Part shown: positions 25,080-35,454 of the stretch, piece after piece | Position numbering within the stretch: position 1 is the first letter of the stretch | Layout: each line of letters begins with the position of its first letter | Assembly (NCBI GenBank): GCA_951799425.1 | Contig: OX637394.1 | Span: 8,877,501 to 8,941,500 of the forward strand | From: Ilex aquifolium | Lineage: Eukaryota; Streptophyta; Magnoliopsida; Aquifoliales; Aquifoliaceae | Reading direction: 5' to 3' | DNA: 64,000 bases | Translations under genes and position numbers: made by a program | Notes under the pieces: generated by a model | The model's database searches: none | Told to the model about the DNA's origin: nothing | The model's input: only the letters and a program-made list of their open reading frames with translations

Positions 25080-25230
25080 TTTGAGTAACGTTACATCCAC
25101 CAATTTTTTTATCCCAAACCAATGAGAACCATAGGATCAATAGGTCTCAAAAGTTTTCACTAACTATCCAATGACTCTCACTCTGCCACATCATTTGGGA
25201 TCTATAATTTAGTAAAAAACTTGGTGGACA
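25080..25230. mobile_element. Possible hairpin MITE
   Basis: Inverted pieces such as ccaccaattttttta and its counterpart taaaaaacttggtgg flank the segment. It is diverged, without a defined target duplication. Confidence 0.35.
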
Positions 25231-25422
25231 TATTATTTTCCATTTTCTAAGTAAGTTGTTGAAGTGTTAATAGACCTATCAATAAAATTTGTGCCCTCTC
25301 AAATCAACCCATCCAAAATATATGTACCCATAACTAAAACTCTTAACAGGGGACCCCAAATTTTTGCAAAAACTAGAGCCCTAAGCGGCCAACTAAGTGG
25401 CCTAGGCCTAGAGCTGGCCTTG

Positions 25423-26137
25423 ATGCACATAAATGCATATATATAAATATATATTATAACGAAACACATTCACAGAAAGAGAGAGAGAGTTTTTAGTTCA
25501 CTAGTTTTGAGTTAATTGTCTTGAGTTCACTATCTTTGAGTTCACTGTTTTTTATAACTCATTGTTTTTTGAGTGTGTGTGGAGGGAGGAAAGATAGAGA
25601 AAAGAGAAGGGTATTTTTGTCAATGCTAATTTTATGATTTTTTTTGTCTTAAAAGTTTTCACGCTAGACATTAAGGAAAAAAAATCCTCAAATGTGGACT
25701 TTTGGCCTGTTTTTTCTTAATAAATAGCATACACTATCTTTTTTCTTTGAGCAATGCTATTGAAATCTAATTTGAGGATTTAATTCATTGTAGCTATTGA
25801 ATTAATAATGAGTTTCAAGATTGAATCGAGTTCACATTCAATCCAACAATTGAAATTGATTAAGTCCCTAAATTAAGTTCAAATAACATTTTTATTTCTT
25901 TAATTTTTTTCTTAACAAATCACATACTATACATTTAAGTAATATATATATTGTGTATATGGTAATGCTACTTATATCTAAATTTATTGATCTAATTTGC
26001 TAACCTAATATATTCATAATCATTGAATTGACACTGAACTCTAATATTTATTGTGTTATATATAGGTAAATATATATATAGTTATTTATATATTCATTAG
26101 TAAAACATCATTTGCATGAATTGTCATAAACATTAAA
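25423..26137. other. AT-rich spacer with a MITE
   Basis: No gene is present. The segment 25746-25890 starts gagcaatgctattgaaatct and ends in a rough inverted copy, placing it with the element at 1277-1450. The rest shows nothing definable. Confidence 0.45.
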
Positions 26138-26433
26138 TCTATACTAATAAGATAGAGGTGATTTCAAACTTCCTAAATTCAAATCAATCCTCCCAATTTA
26201 GAAAAGCAGAAGAACGGCTAGGATTTGATTGAATTTTAGCTATACGGTCTAGATCTCAACTAAAACCATCTAATTTAATCCAATGGCTCACAATACATCT
26301 CACCCAAAAATCCAAATGCCGCCCAAAATTAAAACCTAATACACAAAACCCCAAAAAGTCAGTCGATCTCCCCTCTCTCTCTCTCTCTCTCTGTCGAACA
26401 GACGCTCTCCTAAGTCCCAACGACATCTCTCCG

Positions 26434-26475
26434 TCATGGCTCAACCTGACCACCGGCGACAACCACTCACCCAGG
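26434..26475 (+). other. Exon-like patch at Helitron 5' part
   Basis: A ct-repeat leader is followed by ATG and 13 codons (MAQPDHRRQPLTQ) ending at a good splice donor, CAG|GTAAGC. A second patch with good splice sites is at about 27335-27410 (TTTTAG|GGGCTACT...AATGG|GTAAGT), and a third reads EAQEVILEKKEK near 28245-28281 before GTTTG. These look like pieces of a captured host gene. The source is not recognised. Confidence 0.4.
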
Positions 26476-28358
26476 TAAGCCTCTCTCTCTCTCTTCCCCT
26501 TCATCTCTCTATCTCACATCTCCTTCTTCATGTCACAAACACAAACACACAGATCACACAAACACAAACACACATGCTGCCCACCCCTTTTCCTCCCTCC
26601 CCACCGTCTTGCACACAACCACTCAAGGCCCCTCTCTATTTGCCCAGACACCTCCGCACCCAAAAACCCTTTGTTTACAACCCACACCACAACCAAAATC
26701 CATCTATGCCTATACCCAAAACCTCTTTGTTCACATACACCAACCCACCCACCATCTGACACATATCCTCACAGCACACACACACCAATACACACGCAGA
26801 AAAAAATCTAAGCTTTAGATTTTTTGAATTTTTTGTTTATTGTATTCGAATTCCTTTACTTTGTAAATTTTGCAATTTTTTCGTCAAAGTTGGCCTCACA
26901 CACACAATGCACACACGCACTCACTACAACAATCACACAACACTTGCACTCACACACATCCATAGATGCCCAAAAGGTGTTCGACCAAATACCCCAAAGA
27001 TACAGTGTTCGACTAAATGAACCAAATACTTAGGTTCGGTCCAACCATTTAATCAAGCCTGTAAGTTTTCCCCTTTATTTTTTTTTGTGGTTATTTTCTT
27101 CTTCATTGCGGTTTATAAAAAGTAAATAGAAAAAACTTACAGTGGTTCTTGAGAGAAAAACCCACAGTGATTTTAGAAAAAATTGACAAAAACGAATCTG
27201 CTGGGTTATTTGACTTTAGAAGTTTTATAACAAATATTTTGGTTATGCTGAGATTGCGTTTTATGTGATATTAGTTACAGTGATTTTAAAGGATGTTGTG
27301 GGTTTATGTAATCGGTTTATTTTGTTCTTTTAGGGGCTACTCCAAAGTCAATTCTTCTGCCCCGAAAGTTTGTGAAGAATAATCCTTAGTAAAGCTTCAT
27401 CATACAATGGGTAAGTCCAAAAAAGTTGTTATTTTGGATTATTTGAAAAGTTTGTTGTTGCTTAGCTCTAATTTCTCTCACAACTTTTTATCAAGTGTAG
27501 CTAAGTACAGTGCCACAATTCTACCTCGAAGGGAACAACCAATCCTTTTGTTAGTTTGATTGTGTTTTATTTTGTGAGCAGTTTATATTTGATTTGATGC
27601 AATGTTTTTAATTAGGTTTAATTAGATGCAAATCTACGTTTTTATTGATTTAAATTGATTGTGATTTTATTTATTTATGTATTTTGTGATTTTATTATTT
27701 ATTTTACCCAGTTTCAACATCAATTGTCAATTGCGTTGCCGCTTCAAGTAGTGTAATTGGTGGCCTTAATGCCTTTTGAGTCTGTAGAATAAGGTGTTTG
27801 TCTTTACTTTCCAAATTTTATTAATTTCCTTGATCAATTGGAAACATTTACTTAAATTTATTGTGTAATTGTATTCTATTCAAGGGACAAACAATAATCG
27901 CAACTGCAGACCACCGGTAAATCAAATCCCTTTGACAAAAAAACTTTTATTAACAGGTTTTTTTTTTTCTTTCTGTTTTACATTTTACTTTTTGGATAGA
28001 GTTTGTGAAAAGCAATCAAAATTATACTTTGTGAACCTGAAAATTTCAATATAAAGGTGTGTTCAAAAATTGGGTAAATTTTCGTGTTTGAAGCCGGTTT
28101 TTTGTTATCTTCGTATTTATGGATGTGGATATATTAGGGGTAATGTGAGCATGCTTTTTGCACAGTTGCTAATTTGGTATCGTCTTCATCATTCGTTACT
28201 TGGCAGATTTGGAAGGGCTATACACATGATCTTCTTTGTCGGTTAGAGGCTCAAGAGGTGATTCTTGAAAAAAAAGAGAAGGTTTGTGTTGTTTTCTTTT
28301 TCTTTCTTTTTTTTTTCTTTGCACGAAGTTTTTTCATTTATTCCTCTCTAACTTTGCC

Positions 28359-29253
28359 AATTTGCATTTGACAACTCTAGAATGAGGTAAGATGAGCTAG
28401 CTAATTTACATGGTTGCGATTCGTTGGTTGGTTGTGATTATGAATTAATAAAGATACTTAGGATTATGGAATGTGGTTTTTTTTTTTTTTTTTTTTACTT
28501 TTTAAATATGTTGGGTGGGATGAATTTGAAACTATATTTTATTTTTCATACAATAGTTTTGAACTTAAGCTTGGATTCTTGGGAGTTGATAGATGAATTT
28601 TGAACTTATGTATGTTAAGAATCCCCCATACCCTCTGTCAGGCACACTACTTAACAACCAACCCTTCTTTTTCTCTATCCACTATTTTCTATCCACTTTG
28701 TATTTTCTCTCTCCCCACCAATCAACCCTTTATTTTCTCTCTTTTTTTGTCTCTCTCCTACCTCTCTTCTCAACCAATGGTGACCCACCACCGACGATGC
28801 CCAAATCCATGTATCCCCCTCTTTTTGAGTACTCTGCCATTGATTTTTTGTTTGATTGATATGAATTTACTATATACCTATTTAGTGGGTTGAATTTGCA
28901 TTTGACAACTCTAGAATGAGGTAAGATGAGCTAGCTAATTTACATGGTTGCGATTCGTTGGTTGGTTGTGATTATGAATTAATAAAGATACTTAGGATTA
29001 TGGAATGTGGTTTTTTTTTTTAACTTTTTAAATATGTTGGGTGGGATGAATTTGAAACTATATTTTATTTTTCATACAATATTTTTGAACTTAAGCTTGG
29101 ATTCCTGGAAGTTGATAGATGAATTTTGAACTTATGTATGTTAAGAATCCCCCATACCTTGTGTCAGGCACACTACTTAACAACCAACCCTTCTTTCTCT
29201 CTCTGCAGTATTTTCTATCCACTTTGTATTTTCTCTCTCCCCACCAATCAACC
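28359..29253 (+). repeat. Direct duplication (~365 bp, 534 bp apart) inside the Helitron
   Basis: Copy 1 is 28359-28728 and copy 2 is 28893-29253. They share long identical runs, such as gatgagctagctaatttaca, and end at ccccaccaatcaacc. The main difference is the length of an internal T-run. The segment between them is ct-rich and proline/serine-like in translation but shows no gene. Confidence 0.9.
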
Positions 29254-30747
29254 TTACAACTACTCTTATGACATTCATTGGATTATGTTCCTTGGGTTTT
29301 AAAATTCTGTCAGTATGTGTGGGTATGTGTATGTGTTGGCCTTTTGAGACTACTACTTTCATGGTAAAATGGAGGAGAAAAGTTTGAGATTTGCCACTCC
29401 TACACTTCTTTTCTAGCTACATCTACTTTGGCTCATCGTTTGTTAATTGGAATGTAGTGGTGTTTGATGATGTTAAAATTTTTGGAGTAGATTAAATTAA
29501 GGACATTTTTGCTACTATTTTGGAGTTACGGTAGTTGATAAATTGGTACATTAAGGGAGGATTGAGCGTGATAGTGAGTCGGCTAATTGGTTTCATCTAT
29601 GTTTTCTTTTAAATACTAATCTACATGTTGATTTTTATGGGGTCTTATTTTTAGAGAAATTTTGTCACCCACCCAATCACACAAACATAGTCCCCATGTA
29701 CGAATTTTGAAAAATTTCTTAGTCTTTTGGTCTTTAAATTTCTTTGTTCCTTTGTTTTTCTTCTATGGATGTCCAAACACATGATTTGATGGACATTGGA
29801 TACTCTAAATGAGAATGTTTTTCTTCAGCATGTTGGATTTTTAGTTTGTTTGTGGGATGTTGTTCTATAAGACTTGAGATTGTTGATATGATATCTCCTA
29901 TTCTTTTAGATGAATGTGTTTCTAATGATGCGTATTTAGGGCCGATGGCGTGAGTTGTTTACAACCATTGTCTACTCTGTTATTGGTAGATACAACCTAT
30001 AGTCCAGTGAGGACTGAGGATGATGCATTGCTACTGTAGTTAGTTCAGTTTTCATGTCAGGTGGGATTTTTAAATAAATAGAATTATCTATTGGTGTATT
30101 TTTTTGGTGGATTGAATGCTCTTTAACTTAATTTTCATGTTCTGAATCTTTACATTACCATGAAGGGCTTTCTAAGGTTGGTTTTTCTTCCTGCTTTGTT
30201 GTTTAAAGCTTTCAACAAATTTACTTATGTATCCATTTCAAGATGGCAGGTTTGATGGAAAATTGAGTAGCCAATGTGTTTTCTTTTATTTTTTATTGTT
30301 TGTACACAATTATTATTTTTTCTCTTGCAATTTTTCTGAAGTTTTTTAGTTTAGTGAGTTTTTCTTTCTGTGTGAAGAAAAAAAGTTTCTCAAACCCCTA
30401 TAATTTATGGTGTAGGGAGCAAGAAGAGAGGACAAATGATGAAGTCCAGAAGTCGTGGTATATCTTTAATTCTTTATTTCTTCTTTTGACGGTAATTGAG
30501 CATTAATTTATTAAAACCCAACTTCATTTGACATTTTTAACCCACAAAGGTTTAATAATTTTTTGAAATGTAGGAATACACATCTACTAATTTTTTTAGG
30601 AGATTTTCATTTATGATCTATTTTTAATGGATTGGATTTGATAGGAAATATGATGCGATTTAAATTTAAATTTATGCTGAGATTCTTTGGAGTTTGATTT
30701 GGGTCTGTCTGTATTTGAATTTGAAATTATGCAGTTTTTTTGGGGCC

Positions 30748-30765
30748 CGGGGGGGGGGGGGGGGT
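30748..30765. repeat. Poly-G tract
   Basis: A run of about 16-18 G after ggggcccg, within the Helitron. Confidence 0.8.
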
Positions 30766-31483
30766 GTGGAAGGCGATTATGAAAAGAGATAAGGAGACAT
30801 ATTGTGCATACCATGCATTACTTCAGGTTTAGGCCTTGGTTTTGCTAATTAAACCATGAGCCACCAGTTTCGTTCTCCTTGCTTGCATGAGAGCAATTGA
30901 CTTTATGGTACCTGTTCTGTTTTGGTTTTTGGTTTTTGGTTTGTGTTTCAGTGTCTTTGCTTGATTGTTTGGAGGGGCTGATATTGAAATGAGAATGAAT
31001 TTTGAAGATAGAATTGAATTGTGATTGTGATATTGGGGGAAATAGAATTGAATTGTGATTGTGAACTATAATGATCGTTATGTATGATTTTGAACTGTGA
31101 ATTGTTTGGATCTTTGGTTGGACCTGCATGTACAACATGTGTCTGTGGCCTTTGTTATTATGATATAAAATGATATTTTGGTTTGGATTATGTAGTGACT
31201 ACAATATGATGATGTTTATGAGTTAGTTAGAGTAATTTATTCTTTGAAATTGGTTATGTAATGGTTTGTGCTGGACAATAATCTATACAATAAGATATAT
31301 AAGTTCTGTAGACAGGTTGAAAATTTTAAGCTCCTATCTTTAGAAGAAATTTTGCAGAAATATTTTGAATTAAAACAAATTGATTTTAATTTTTTTAATT
31401 AAAGCAAATAAATGAAAAATTATTTCAAATGGATGAATTTTTTTAAGTTGCAAAGTGCCTTTAGGCACGGGGTATTACTAGTA

Positions 31484-31634
31484 CATGTATATATAAGAGT
31501 AACCAATGGGTCTTTGGTTCAATTGTACTCCTTGTCTTGTAAAGGCTTTGCTTTCTTGAGATCAAAGGTTCAAGTCATTCATTCCTCCCTCTTCCCCTTT
31601 CCCTTCCCCCCTCCCCCAAAAAAAAAAAAAAAAT
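31484..31634 (+). mobile_element. SINE (tRNA-derived)
   Basis: It has an A-box-like ttggttcaattgtactcc (about 31514), a B box ggttcaagtca (about 31568), a ct-rich body and a poly-A tail ending at about 31634. The order and spacing fit a pol III SINE. It sits directly beyond the Helitron 3' end. The possible target duplication is only tagta. Confidence 0.5.
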
Positions 31635-31676
31635 AGTATACACAAAGTACAATAGTACTTTCTAAATTAAGATTGG

Positions 31677-32611
31677 TGGGAAAGTGAAACTTTTCACTTC
31701 CCTCCAAAACATTTAGAGTATATGAGTTGGAGGGCAAAGACATGAATTCCACATTGATTCTTGGAGGTTTTTCATGGATTCATCTTCATCTATAAATAGA
31801 GGAAGAACTCCATCCTCCACTTAAAATCTCAAGGAATCCTCTTAAAGAGCAGGTCTATATAATGAGAACTTCAAGTTATAATTTTGTATGCATAAAATAT
31901 ATAATATGTATAGAAGAAGAAGAAGAAGAAGAAATAAAAGGAGGGAGGCGATGTTCGAACGCTAAAACAATGCTTTGAACGTGCTTTGCTCCCAGTACTT
32001 TTTCAGAATCCCAGTTTCTGACAGAAACTGAGATATTGGGACTTCGGTTCGTTCGAACGCAACCCATGTTCGAACTGACTTACTCCTAGTACTTTGGCAA
32101 AAATCTCAAAATCGAGATACTGAGAGTTGAGTACGCTCAAACGTGGAAATCTCGTTCGAACGTGACATGTATTCTATTTGAAATTAGTCTCTAACGACTA
32201 TATTATTACTGCCCTTTCAAGGGGTGTCTTCTGTCATGGTTTTGAAGGGTTACACTCCTTCATTGAGAGATGCATAAAACATTATAAATTGGGTTAAGTG
32301 CAAGAACAAAGAATCAAGAATTTAATCCTCATTCTTCTCCTTGATTCAAAGCTTCTATATTTTTTGATTTTCTATTCGGGCTGAATTTTGATTTCAAGAT
32401 TACTAAGGAGTTCAGTCTTTGATAATCTTAAAGTTAGGCATTGTATCCTGAGGGTAGAATTTCCAAGAGTCCATCTGCATTATAAGTGGGAAAATTACTA
32501 TCTCGAAGATAGTGAGTATCGCGCATTGCCTAGTAATCTATTTTCTTCGGTTTTTGATTCTTTACTTTTCTACTACTTGAAATTGTTTTACCACACTGTT
32601 TTCTACAACAT
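31677..32611 (+). mobile_element. Probable copia-type solo LTR
   Basis: It starts TGGGAAAGTG and has a TATA box, tctataaatagagg, near 31790. Within it are several copies of cgttcgaacg or ttcgaac (31950-32165). The 3' part, with aacactg/ttctacaaca, resembles copia LTR 3' regions. Both sides carry attgg (31672-31676 and 32612-32616), though the right end reads ...caacat rather than CA. No internal retrotransposon genes are seen. Confidence 0.5.
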
Positions 32612-32616
32612 ATTGG

Positions 32617-33449
32617 AACCCATAAAAATTAATTATTGTGATGGACTCAATAAATTATGTCAATAAATTAAGTTTTAATAAAATTATTAATTATATACAA
32701 GTCACTTACTTATTAAAAATAAATAATTCTCTAATAAAAAAATTAAAAAAATATATATATTGAACGAGATCTCATGTTAAAAATATACGGTATTTGTTTC
32801 AAAGCCGGTAATTACGCGAGAAAAAGTAAACACTGCACACATCCCGTTTAGCCACGGCTTTGGGTGTGCTTTGGACTTGGGAGGTTTCAAAGTCTTTTAT
32901 TCCTCTTTTCCAGTTAAGATAAATGGTAGGAATAAACATAAAACAGAAAAAAAAACGATAGAATTTGAAATCATTTTTTTAGCAACATGGACTTGCAAAG
33001 TTATTAACTAGATTATTATTATTATATAGGCCAAACTTTACTATATACTTTTATGATACACATGATTTCTCTGACCTTTAAAAATGTCCATATAACATTC
33101 ATGTGGTTTATGGACTAAAGTGCACCATTGAAGGTCTGTAACACTTGAACATACATCGCAGAAGACAAAACAGATTGGTGGCTCAAAGAAGTATAAATAT
33201 TAAGTATCTTATATCTTCATCATGGACACAAACACTAATTTCTTCCATTCCTCTACTTCCTGTATCTTTAATCAATTAAACCCAATTAAACCACCATTAC
33301 AACAACTAACTGGCAAGAGGAGAGGGGGGGAGAGAACGTCAAGGTGATCTACAAAATAAGTTAACCACAAGGGGATAAAGTGAAGTTTGTCGTATTATAT
33401 ATGACAAAAATTGTGTTTAAAATGCAAATTGATTCTCATCTAATTCTCT

Positions 33450-33480
<31 letters not shown>

Positions 33481-33632
33481 CAAAAAAAGTAGATTACATC
33501 CATCACTATACCTTAATCCCGAGCAATGCACAAGAATTAAAAAATAAAAAATGCTTTATAAGCATCATTTTGTATATCTAAAACAATAATATTATGATGC
33601 ACAAGTACTTTACCAAAACTAGTATCCCAACT
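32617..33632. other. AT-rich spacer
   Basis: No gene is seen. A TA microsatellite lies at 33456-33480. Nothing else could be assigned. Confidence 0.5.
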
Positions 33633-33845
33633 TAGGGGTGTAACTCGGGCGGGTTGAACAGTCAACCATAACCCAACCCTAGGTATATAATCTTCAATCC
33701 TAACCCTAACCCCAACCCTACCTCGGGTTGAGGGACTCAACTTAAGCACTGTCCGAGTTTAATTTGGACGGGTTCGGGTTGAATTTGGGTTAATGATTTC
33801 GAATTGATTCTGGGTTACTTTACGGGTTCAATTCGGGTTGAGCCC
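33633..33845. mobile_element. hAT-like element end (cgggtt repeats)
   Basis: It begins TAGGGGTGTAACTCGGGC, as hAT elements in this window do, and is dense in cgggtt/aaccc motifs. The expected matching right end was not found. It abuts a PPR gene fragment, and a further cgggttgaacccg palindrome lies on that fragment's other side (34033-34045). Confidence 0.5.
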
Positions 33846-33849
33846 AAAA

Positions 33850-34038
33850 TAGCCTTGTTGTTCTAAACCTAATGCACTGTCCCATAATCCAGCTGCAGCA
33901 TACATGCTTGCTAGAACCACATAGTTTACTGACTTCTCAGGTTTTATATTAAATAGGTGTCTGACTGCAATTTCTCCAATAGACATATTGTCATAGTTAC
34001 TACATGCCCCAAGAATGGAACCCCAAAGTGAGGCATTA
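33850..34038 (-). pseudogene. PPR E-motif gene fragment, captured
   Basis: Minus-strand translation gives NASLWGSILGACSNYD, GEIAVRHLFNIKPEKS and NYVVLASMYAAAGLWDSA. This is the conserved end (E-motif region) of a PLS-class PPR protein. Only about 55 residues are present, with no start or rest of the gene. Flanking cgggttgaa repeats suggest a hAT-like element took it up. It is unlike the P-class PPR gene at 14.2-16.2 kb. Confidence 0.75.
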
Positions 34039-34619
34039 ATTCGGGTTGAACCCGTGAACCTGATGACTAAACACCATTTTTGCGACAAACCAGAGCCTCA
34101 ACAATGGGTACAAAACATTAAATACCAAATACCCAAAATTAAAATCAACAATGTGATTTGCAAAATGGGCGTATTTATTTATTTATTGCTTTTTCTGAAA
34201 TGGGTGTTTGAGATTTTCTAATATTGGAGCTGTTAGATTGATGGAAAAGCACAAGGTTGGAAAGGAACCAGTGACTGGCTTTTCTTTGTTTGAAGATTGT
34301 TTTCATTGATGATCAATTTACTTTTTTGTTAAATCTTTTTTTTCATTGTTCGATAGGTATGAACCAAAGTAGGGGTGGCAAATGGGTGGGTTGGGTTGGT
34401 TATGGGTTGGGTTAAATTGGATTGGGCTAAAATAAATCCAATCCATTATTCATTCACCTAATAAATGTGTTATAATGGGTTGAATTTATAACGGGTTGGG
34501 TTAAACCGATTAACCCATAAAATAATTAAAATTCTTAATAGACATATTAGTACACCAAAACACAAACACATACACACATTAGTAGTACACCAAAATATAA
34601 ATATACACACACACTACCA

Positions 34620-35010
34620 GGTGGTATGTTTAAGCGTACGGTATCACCGATTTTTTTTTTAATTTTTTTTAAAAAAAATTTCTTTGTATTATATTTAAGC
34701 GTACGGTGTTACCGATTTTTTTTTAATTTTTTTTTTTAAAAATTATTTTGATTTTTTTCCTTGTATTATGTTTAAACATACGGTGTCATCGGTTTTTTTT
34801 TTTAATTTTTTTAAAAAAAATTTATTTTGAATTTTTTCTTTGTATTATGTTTAAGCGTACAGTGTTACCGATTTTTTTTTATTTTTTATTTTTAAATTAT
34901 TTTAAATTTTTTTCTTGTATTATGTTTAAGCATACGGTGTTACCGGTTTTTTTTTTAAAATTATTTTGAATTTTTTCTTTATATTATGTTTAAGCGTACG
35001 GTGTTACTGA
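34620..35010. repeat. Six-copy tandem repeat inside hAT element
   Basis: Units of about 63-80 bp contain tatgtttaagcgtacggtgt (variants), then accgattttttttt and an A-rich stretch. Copies begin near 34626, 34691, 34767, 34846, 34921 and 34984. Length differences come from the T/A runs. Confidence 0.85.
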
Positions 35011-35011
35011 T

Positions 35012-35235
35012 TCGTGGGTCATGGATCAACCCATGGGTCGTGGTTTACCCATGGATTGAGTTAACTCATGGGACATGGGTCAATTCGTGGGTCATGGGTC
35101 GACCCATGGGTCATGTGTGGTGTATTAGTGCGTGTGTTTTTGGTGTACTAGTGTGTGTATGTTTTGGTGTATTAGTGTGTATGTGTGTATTTTTTGGTGT
35201 AATAGTGTGTGTATTTTTTGGTATATTAGTATATT
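35012..35235. repeat. catgggt and gt-rich short repeats inside hAT element
   Basis: Direct and inverted copies of gacccatgggtcatg run from about 35012 to 35115. They are followed by six copies of a ~22-bp unit of the type tttggtgtattagtgtgtgt. There is no coding evidence. Confidence 0.75.
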
Positions 35236-35454
35236 TATTTAATTTTATTGCTTGTGTTATTTAATGAAAAAATAAATATTCAACTCAATGGGTACCTATT
35301 TGTAATCCATATTAACCCGCTTAATTAAAATGAATCATATTACCCAACCCATTTAGAACCATATTAATTAATATAGGTACCCAACCCATTTATTTATGGG
35401 CGGGTTGGACGGATTAATGGGTAATGAGTTAAGATTGTCACCTCTAAACCAAAG

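Larger units (their letters stand above)
23402..25422 (-). mobile_element. Degenerate hAT element with transposase remnant
   Basis: The right end read on the minus strand begins CAAGGCCAGCTCTAGGCC, typical of one large plant hAT group. The left end is tentatively cagggcaac at 23402. Flanks aaacacat and atgcacat match at 6 of 8 positions, a possible old target duplication. It carries the transposase pieces listed separately. Limits are tentative. Confidence 0.5.
26138..31481 (+). mobile_element. Helitron, non-autonomous, 5.3 kb
   Basis: The 5' end is TCTATACTAATAAGATAGAGG, matching the usual plant Helitron start, preceded by A. The 3' end has the hairpin gtgcctttaggcac (31455-31468), then 9 bases, then CTAG (31478-31481), followed by T. 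Insertion between A and T without target duplication, TC start and hairpin-CTRR end are the defining marks of Helitrons. No Rep/helicase reading frame is seen, so it depends on another element. The inside is AT-rich with exon-like patches and an internal duplication, listed separately. Confidence 0.9.
34370..35446. mobile_element. hAT element, 1077 bp, non-autonomous
   Basis: Terminal inverted repeats are TAGGGGTGGCAA and, on the minus strand, TAGAGGTGACAA (10 of 12). Perfect 8-bp target duplications, aaccaaag, lie at 34362-34369 and 35447-35454. Subterminal gggttgg/aaccc motifs cluster at both ends. It encodes no transposase and carries tandem repeats listed separately. Confidence 0.93.

Noticed and set aside
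26436..26818. Several overlapping reading frames rich in T, H and P
   Set aside because: They are translations of aca/cac repeats inside the Helitron. Only the short patch ending at the donor at 26475 is kept as exon-like.
33700..33722. Telomere-like ctaaccctaacccc run
   Set aside because: Only about three units are present, and the same ggtt/aacc motifs fill the neighbouring hAT-like end, so it is better explained as a subterminal motif than an old telomere.
35120..35264. Cysteine/valine/phenylalanine-rich frame (VCVFGVLVC repeats)
   Set aside because: It is a translation of a gt-rich tandem array within a hAT element.
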